11,406 bases of DNA from CBDUQN01 sp965369375 (GTDB lineage Bacteria; Krumholzibacteriota; Krumholzibacteriia; Krumholzibacteriales; Krumholzibacteriaceae), in NCBI GenBank assembly GCA_965369375.1, contig CBDUQN010000098.1, positions 1 to 11,406 of the forward strand, in the 5' to 3' direction. Numbering within the stretch: position 1 is the first letter of the stretch; every line of letters begins with the position of its first letter. Made by a program: the position numbers and the translations under genes. The notes below the pieces were generated by a model. That model was not told where the DNA came from. It ran no database searches and saw only the letters and a list, made by a program, of their open reading frames with translations. Shown in pieces: positions 1-9,000 of the stretch.

Positions 1-3000
1 CAACGGGAGTCCCCGGAATGAACGGTTTCGTCGTATCACCGGCTGAGGTCAGGCTTTCGCTTTCCTCCCAGTCTTCGGGAAGCTCTATCTTGAGCCACGC
101 TTGTGATGCGTTTACGTCAGCTGCGCCACCGTTTGTGACAAGCGCCTCGAGTGTAAACGGCAGATTCAACGGAATTACACCGTCAACCGCCGCGGGGGGG
201 GCCGTGATGCCGGCCGCGAGGCTCAGTATCGCCTTCTCGATTACCGTAACGGCCAACGGTGAACCGCACGGGCCGGATTGGCTCTGCTCCGTGTTCAAAT
301 CGATCAAACCTGCGCTCAGACTGATTGCCGCGCCGCTCACCGGATCGAGAGGCGCCGTTACGTTCCACGTGACGGAGTCCGCCGTCCCGTGGCCCCGCCC
401 GATCTGTCTGCGCGCCTGCCCCGCTATCGAGAAGCCGGCGGGGATGGACAGTTCGATCCACACATCATCGGCATTCGCCGAGGGCGTGAATTTCGCCTGA
501 ACGGTGAAGCCCTGCTCGGTCGAGAGTGTGGCGTCGAGAGCGCCCTGCGGCGACGTGATTCTCAAGGTACAGTTTGCGACACTCGCGGCATCCTCTGTAA
601 CAATGTTCATATCGTCATGATCCTGGCCGACGAGTGTCGAATCATTCGTGTTCAGATCGATGAGTTTCCTGATGATCTCGACCGTAACGACATCCACCGA
701 CGCTGATGACGGCGCTATTAGTCTCCAGGTGATATCATCTCCAATATCGAAAATCCGCCTCAGGGGTTCGCCGGTGGGCTGGACACGTCCAAAACCGCCC
801 GGCAGTATCAACCGGAGCTCACCCAAACCGCTCACCGCCGCTTCACCTGCATTCGTCACCGTAGCCGTGACGGTGAACTGCTGGCCCGTCGACAATGTGT
901 CGTCTACGGCCCCCTGGGGATCGGTAATGACCGCTTCGCACACGAGAGACGCCGGCACCTCTATCTGGAGCTTCTCTATCGACTCGACGGCGTCTATTGG
1001 ATCGACCCTGTTGCCGGTATTGACCGATATCGCGTACTCGATCGATGCGGCGAGTATCTCGATGCCTGAGGTTGTGGAGGCGGTCACATCGAAAATGAAA
1101 TATTCCTCTGAATCGGTCGCGATAGAACGATACGGCGCACCCTGCAGCGCAACCGCCGAGGTGCCGTCCGTTACGAGCTCTACCCGCACGCTGTCGAGAT
1201 CGTCACCACCGGTATTTCTCACGGTGACCGTCACGTCGAACTCCTGGCCGGTATTGACGATGGACGTGCTGGTTAGGTCATCGCTGTTCGGCGCATCGCT
1301 CGATATATCTGTTATCCGGAGCCCCGAGGGCTCGCTGACACGCACCGAACCGCTGCCCTGTGAGGCCATCGTCCCGGTACCCGGGTCATTGTCTTCTGTC
1401 CAGTTCAGTTCTACCAGTATATCAACGGTACCGGTGTCAATACCGGTCACGGAGATCGTGTATATGAGCGAATCGATGCCGCCGCCGTCGAGCGTCAATC
1501 CGGCCGCCCCCGAGGCCAGCGTGTCGGGCTCGAGGATCAGATAATCGGTGAGTTTCGCAGCGCCGAGGTAGAATTCGATGTCACTCGGAGCGGGCGCAGC
1601 AAGCGTCACGAGGGCTTCTCCCGTATTCTGGATCTCTACCTTGACGAACCAATCCGTAGTCTGGCCCGAATTGACTTCCGCCCGTGAAGGTACCACTGCT
1701 AATACCGCCAGGCTGCCCGCACGCTGAATCACCGCCGCCGCTTGAGCGGCCGGCGAATCCGATATGATAACAAGATTCGATTGGCCCGAATTCTCGTCCA
1801 CAGCGGATCGTATCTTCGCTTCGAAGGTCTCTGTCCCGCTCACATCGCTCGCCGTCACATAGAAGGTATCGATCACCGATTCCATGCTCGCGAGCGCGTT
1901 GGGGTAGAGGAAGAGTGTGTCGATTATCGTCGACTGCCCGTCTGTTTCCAGCGCGATCCTTATGTCGTAGGCCGCCGCTTCCCCGGTATTCTCGGCCTCG
2001 AATGCTATCGGGAAATACTGTCCGTAATTAACGTACGGCGCGTTGTACGCTCCGTTGGTGAGAGAGACGATACTGAGATCCGCCGGCGCCTGAACGCGAA
2101 TAGCCCCGTTGTTACCCTGCATCCCGGTATCGTAGGAGCTGTAATCCTGACTGTTATCCTCTATCAGGCCGACCTTTGCATGGAGCATGAGATCGGCGCC
2201 GGTGGGCATGTCGGGTGTCTGTGTAACCTCGAATGTAAGGTGCTTTGTATCCCCGCCCTCTAGCCCGAGACCGCCCTCGTCGAACTCGGTGGGTGCATTA
2301 TAGCCCGTGAGCGTATCGGGTTCCGAGTAGATATACGTGCTGTCCATCACGAGGGTCATATCGGCGGCTTCGAGATTGGGGTTGCTTACCGCAACGGTAA
2401 TATACCACGGATCTATTTGGCCGGACGTTACGGTTGCCCGATTTGCGATCACCTCGTCGACGACGATCCCGCCCGGTTCCATGATGAGCATGGTGCTCCA
2501 GCCGCCGGTGTACGTGTCGTCGTAGACTTCCTCTTCGCTGCTAACATCGACGGCGGTGATCTGTCCGTGGACGAGCGCCGTGCCGGGTGTGGACCCGGTT
2601 ACATTTATCGTGTAGACAAGGCTGTCCGTCCCGCCGCCGGGAAGTATATCGCCCCCGCGGAATTCGAGCTCCCAGGGAGGGGTAATGTCGTATTCGTACG
2701 TTCTAGGCCCGACACCGACGATGAAGAAGGAAATTTTCGTATTCGCCCAGTCGAAATCGATATCGACGGGCGCCTCACCGTTATTCTGAATGACCATCGT
2801 CACCTGCCACGGCTCGGTCTGCCGTGTCGTCACGCTCTGCGGGACCCTCAGGACCTGAATGCTGAGCTGCGGCGCGTTGCCCACGGTGAGCATGTCCGGC
2901 GACGTCGAGATCGTCTTGCGATAAGGATTGCCGTTTTCCGTGCCCACCAACCTGACCTCGACTGGATAGTCATCCCGGGCGATCGCCGTATCGACGATCT

Positions 3001-6000
3001 GTGTCTCGAAGCGGAGCGTGCTCGTCAGACCCCCGCTCAACTGTGCCGCCGATGCGCCTGATAGCGAGGCAATAAACATATCGCCATCGCCGTCTGAGAA
3101 CGACGCCGTCGTCGAATCAGGATCGAAGACGAGCGTCGCATGGTCGGTGCTGTCACTCTGCACCACCAGCTCGAGCGATATTCCGGTGCCACTGCTGATA
3201 ACGGTCGGGCTGAGACTGGGCTGGAAGTAGTGCGGATCGGGTTCGAGATCGAATTCGACATAATCGTCGCTGCTGCCTTCATCCAGTTCGTTATATGTCA
3301 CTATCTCACTGTTATTCTCCATATAGAGTACGGCGCCGGTCAATTTGTGCCTTCCCGGCGTGATATCACCGGTCGTCTCCACGGTGAATCGCAGGGTTCT
3401 CGTTTCCTGGCTTCCGATCGTCGTGCCACCACCCACGAGCTCGGGGGAAGCGGTTATCACGAAATCTGTGCCATTCGGAATCCTTACCCATGTCGAATCG
3501 ATACGATCGGTGAATATCATCGCCTCGGCATCACCGTAGTTCCTGAGATCCATATCGACAAACCACTGTCTATTCTGCCGCACGGTGACAGGGTACTGGG
3601 ACGGACTGAGATCAGACACCCAGATGACGGCCGGGCTCTGTATCAAGACAACCGGCTCGAGATGAGACGCGGCGGTGGCCGTCAGATTCACGCCGCTGTT
3701 TATCTCGACGCCTTTTACCTCTGTATTGATATTGCTCGGACCCTGCACATCGCCCGTTCTCCATATCGTGAACCGCAGTGTATCGGTCGAGCCGCCCTCG
3801 AGCACGTCACCACCGCCGGCGAGGCTGTCGGGCGCGAAGACGCCGTAATTGGCCGGCGGATTGAATACCAGCTCGGTGCTGTCGGGATCGAGATGGAGCC
3901 GAATGTCCGATTCGCCGTTGTTATGGATCGCGACGTCAACATACCACCGGCGTGTCATGTTATACGTAGCCGTTTCGAGGGAGGCGTTCATCGCAAGCAC
4001 TTCCAACTCGGCCGGCGTCTGGACGAGATAGCTCCCCTTACCGCCGAACTCGGTCGTTGCAACATCCGAAAGCTGGCTGTTCAGGTCGGTGTACCCGACG
4101 GCCCCTTCGATCGTTACGGTGCCCTTCGTCATCGGGAAGTGCGTCGGATTATCGGTGAATACGATTTCAAAGCTCGTTGCAGCGCCGCCCGCCAGCTCCG
4201 TTCCCGGCACGAAGGCGGATGCATCGATGTAAACCTCGTCGGTAACCGAGTCGGCGCCGATGAAGAGCTTTATACCGATGTCGTCGAAGCGCACCGTCGC
4301 CTCACCGTAGTTCGTCACGTTGAGAAGCGCTCTCCACGGCTTGTCCTGATCGGCCGTTACACGGTCCCCGTCATCGATCATATCTATGCTCGTGATGGTA
4401 AGCCGTGACGGCTCCTGCACCGTTATATTGTCCGGAAGCCCCATGGTCGTATTGTACGGCAACCCGTTCTGCGTCCCCTCTATATGCACGGATGGCGCGT
4501 ACGGACCGTTCAGGCCGTCAGGAATTATTTCAGACTCGAAGTAGAGGACGTTGGCGCCCGGACCGATTGTTACTACCCTGTTCTTATCGAGGATTGCCGA
4601 GTACTGGATCGGACCACTGCCGAATGTGATGGTTGTCAGATCTGGATCGCATTCGATCGCCGCCCCTCCGGCGTTATTGATACCCAGAGAAAAGATAACG
4701 GAGCTTTCCTTGCTCACCGTAGTCGGTGCGAGAGATGCCGGTATATAGGACAGCTCAGCGAGGCTGACCACCGTTATCGAATCGGTAAGCTCAAACGTCT
4801 CGTCGTATTCGGCGGCGTTCTCCGTTCCATAGAGTCTTACGAATACCGGATATTGACCGGGAACCATGGCTGAAGGAATGGTATCCTCAGAGAAATTGAG
4901 AGTCGTTGTTGCATATCCGGATAGCGCGCCGTTATACCCGAGGGCGACGGAGTACGTTTCGCTCCCATCCGTGAAGTGCACCTTAGTGCTGTCCCTATTG
5001 AGTATCACCGCCGCCTCACCCCCGTTATTAAATCCCATGCTGAAGGGATGACTCTGATCGGGTGAGACTATCGATGGGCTCAATGAAGACGGTTCGTAGG
5101 AAATCTGCGCCGCCAATTGAATCAGCCATACACCATATTCGTCATCATCAGATTCCTCTATGATTTGATCTCCCGGGATGCGCGCGGCGACGTGAACCCT
5201 GACCGTATCCCACCCCGGTTGGGCATCCTCTTTGATCTTGACTTCGCAGCGGTATTCCTGCAGATCGTTCGGCCCGAGGGTATCGGGCAGTTCAGGATCG
5301 CATAGATTGAGAATTTCGTAGTTGGTGCTGGAGCTCGTGAAGTAAAAGTCGATGGTGTTGACGACTATATCGCTTCCGATGCCGTTTCGCAGCGTCGTCG
5401 CAATGTAGGCCGTTTCGCCACGGCTCACGGCGGACTTCTCGGTCCTGACATTGACGATCTCGATGTACGATACCGACACCGAATTCGAGCCGGCGTTGAA
5501 CTGCAGAAGGTAGTTCGACAAGTATTCGTCTATGCCGTCAAGGGTAACGACCGGCGTGTATTCACCGCCGAGCAGAGCCGACGGCACGAGGGCTTCGAGG
5601 AATACGAGGGTTTCGATAGTGTTGCCGCCGAGGAACACTTCGGATCCGAGCGTGCTCGAATATCTATTCCCGAGACTGTCTTCGAATATGATACTGCTGT
5701 TGGCGCGTATCATCAATCCGGTCGGGCTGTTGTTCCTCACACCGCAGCTGAATTGGGTCGTGCTGCCGGGAAGGATGTACCGCGGGTTCAGATAATCGGC
5801 ATACTCACAGTCGGGAGGCGGCGCAAAGGTTAGCGGCGCCGTCCCGGAGGCGTCCCCTTCGACACTCTCGAAGAGCACCGGCGCATCGCCGGCCGTAGCC
5901 TCGGATTGAATGAAAACTGATACCTTTCCCGTACGGCTCGTCTCTCGCTGATGGCCGGATGTCACAGGATCCATATCGATGCTCAGCACGCTGCCGAGCG

Positions 6001-9000
6001 TCGGGGTCACGGTAATAAATTGGCCCTCTGCCACCTGATTTCCGTACCGGTCGAGAATCGGATAGGTCGTGATCGAGCAGATGCTGTTTCCGTTGGCGGT
6101 AATCGTATCGGGATCGATCAACTCAAACGTGATATCCCCGCTCGGCGCGAGCGGCGCAACGAGGACGGTGTCGCTCCTGCTCAGGGCCGCTCCCCCTTCG
6201 GTCTCGGCGGTCAAAACGAGCTTGCCCGCCGTTGTTTCGAATACCCTGACAGAATCCGCCCTTCCCGCCGTTAGGCGCACAAAGGTATCGGCGATCGCGC
6301 CGACCCATCTCGCCGTCCCATCGCTTCCGAGCACGACCCACGTCGTATTATCGTTTTCCGCTATATTATTGTTCCTGTCGTATCCGATGATGTCTACCGT
6401 GAAGGTATCTCCCGCATCCGCCGCATATCTATCCGGTATGACATCATACCTGATGATCGAATCGGCGCTGGTGGTGATAGTGAAATCGGTCACCTCGAGG
6501 TTCGGAGGCACCCCATCATCTATACTGGCCTGAACCTCGTTAATGCCCGCATTCTCGTCGGTTATGATGACGCAGGTCGCCATTCCCGCACTGTCGGTCA
6601 AGACGATACCATCGTTCGGATTGTTGTAGGTGTCGATAAGTATCGGGCTGCCGCCGAGACTGCTCAGGATCGAGAAGTGCACGACCTCATCATCCACCGG
6701 ATTCAATCCTGTCTGGTCGAGAACTTCCGCTCTCAGCATCACCGTATCGCCCGCAACGGCGGTCGTGTCACCGCTGATGCCCGGGTCAATCGCCGATATG
6801 GAGCGGGCGGTGGCATGATCTATAATCAGTAGAGGACCGAAAGGCGCCAGCGTATCCCCGGCAAGCGTCCTTACGGTGACTCTGTTCGTACCCATATATG
6901 GTGCGTTGATTCGGAATCGATATTCACCGCCTTCAACGGTGAATATATCCGGCAGGAAGAACAACTCCGGATCGGGATATTCGGCTATCGGCATGAGTTG
7001 CGTCGTAGAATCGGATGTAATGAGGTTGTCGTCTTCGTCATAAAGATCGACATCCACATCGATTGTTTCACCGGCGCGGAATTCCGTTTGAGAGAATTCG
7101 AGTGTCGCATACTCGACATTCGATTTGGGAATTGTAGTTATATTGAAATAAGCCGTCCGCAAGCCTTCCGGATCTCCGTCATAGATCGCGGCACGAACGG
7201 TATTGACACCGACCTCAGAGTCGGTCACGAACCGAACCGATCCGACACCGTTCGAATCGGTTTGAGCTTCGGTATTTATCAATTCGCCTTTGTCTACCTT
7301 TCTCGAGAAATAGACGGAGGCGCCTTCGACCGGGTTTTCGTACTCGTCGGTCACGTAGGCGGATAGTGTCAGCGTATCGCCGACCGTTACGCCGGTCGTG
7401 TCGCCTTCGTCGCCGCTGATGCTGACAACCCTGTAGGAGCCCGCGGAATTGACATCGATGATTCCGCTGTACCCGAGAACCATCACGCTGTCGTCGCTCA
7501 CCTCTATCCTTATCGGTTCCGCGACGGTATAGCGCATATTGTCCTTCGAGTAGATACCGTTAGTGATACTTCCCGAGGCGATCGAGAGGGCGCCGCTCGC
7601 GGGAAGGGTGCTGTCCACCGCCTGCACCGCCCTCAGATCGATATCGTACGAGGCCGATGTGACGACGTTTTCGAACCTGTCCCTCGCCTGGACGACAAGT
7701 AGAATATCCTCGTCGGCATCCACCTGATCCGGAGCGGATACCTGATAGTGATCCACCGTATCGTTGGGAATAATGGTAACCGTGAAGTTCGTACCGGTAA
7801 TGCCTGTCTCTATATCGTAGACATTGATGAGGTGGTCGCCCTGCTTGGCGCCCCGGCCGTACAGCTCGACCATTCCATCGACCAGATTGGTCTCCGTTAT
7901 AATGGACGAAAAATCACTCAGCAGGCTGAATTCTAATCCCTGCTCCGCGGGGGGTACAATCCTGATCAGGCTTCCGACCGCAGTGTCACGGTTGCCGTTT
8001 CCGTCGACCGCTTCAATGCGCGTGACAAAGGATTCACCAGCTCGCCATGTGTCACCGCCGAGCACTTGCGCGGCAAGGTCGGTGGCGCCGGATGTTGTAA
8101 TGGTGTACACCGCATCAGGAATTCTGATCGAAGGTAGAATCGCATTGTAGGCATCTATCGTGTCACTCACGTCAGCCGTTGAAGGGGCATTGTACACGAA
8201 TGTTATCGTGCCGGTGCTGTCGCTCGTCCCCGCCCTCGTGTACTCGTTCAGTGAATCGGTCGGATTAGTTGGATTCAATGGATCGAGACTGAGGTACCCG
8301 TCGGGATCGTCCTTTATAAAGATGGTGAGATCCTCATTGAAAACGCGGTTGCCGTGCCGATCCCAGAGCGTTACGGTTTCCCGAACGGAAGTGTTTATTT
8401 GAACATTTCTGAATGGTTGCCCGAACGAAACACTGTCGATCACATCGTGTTCGGCGGTAGCCGTAAAGTAGGCGTTTCTGAATCGACCCGTCGAGAGCTC
8501 GGCCTTCAGCTCATCTGTGTCGTAACCGCTCGTAGTGCCGAGTCTCCAGAATTCGCATACCGCCTCACCCGCGTTGTCAGTCACCGCTGTATCCTGTACA
8601 CCGGGTATCGAGAGATCGGTATCGAGCGATCCTCCCCCACCGTGAATGAGAAAATCGACGCTGAACCCCTCGACCGGATTTCCATACCTGTCGTCTACCC
8701 TGATGACGAGGGGCTGCGCCACAGGCTGATCCACCACCGCCCGCTGATTGTCACCGCTCACGACAGAGATCCTGTCGGCAGTAAACGACAAAACGATCAG
8801 CGGAGTCGCCGAAGAAGAGGTAACGGTATTATATGAGGCATAGAGCGTGATCGATTCGGCGAAATGATCCCTCAGGCCGAGTGTTACCATTCCTGCATCC
8901 GCGGCGACGAACTGGTAGGTCGCGGAATCGGATCCGGCGATATTCGTGAGTACCCCTGAACCACCCGTCTCCCACTGAAGCGTATCAAAAGGCGCTGATG

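Noticed and set aside
648..1544. Plus-strand open frame of 298 codons, Ser/Thr/Pro rich
   Set aside because: Antisense shadow in another frame, opposite modules C12-C14. Low complexity, no recognisable domain, and no reason to expect a gene inside the continuous sense frame.
1690..1765. Ala-rich hydrophobic stretch AAQAAAVIQRAG followed by SLAVLAVV as a membrane segment
   Set aside because: Gln, Arg and Gly interrupt it and the second part is the first strand of module C12. It reads as a linker between C11 and C12.
2417..3061. Plus-strand open frame of 214 codons, Arg/Asp rich
   Set aside because: Codon-aligned antisense shadow of modules C8-C9, with the typical Arg/Asp/His-rich composition of such shadows.
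3080..3094. DGDGD segment as a calcium-binding EF-hand or dockerin-like loop
   Set aside because: The remaining loop ligands and the helix expected after a dockerin-type loop are absent. An Asp-rich surface turn is a simpler reading; calcium binding is possible but not supported.
3037..3282. Short minus-strand frames such as this one, and those at 183-461, 3715-3942, 6123-6341 and 7966-8154
   Set aside because: All lie in frames other than the giant gene, on the same strand, and overlap its modules completely. Their translations are Arg-rich without domain features.
3140..4408. Plus-strand open frame of 422 codons
   Set aside because: It is codon-aligned antisense to the giant gene; stops there need TTA, CTA or TCA in the sense strand, which are rare here. 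The translation shows no domain pattern, while the sense strand shows clear CARDB-like modules.
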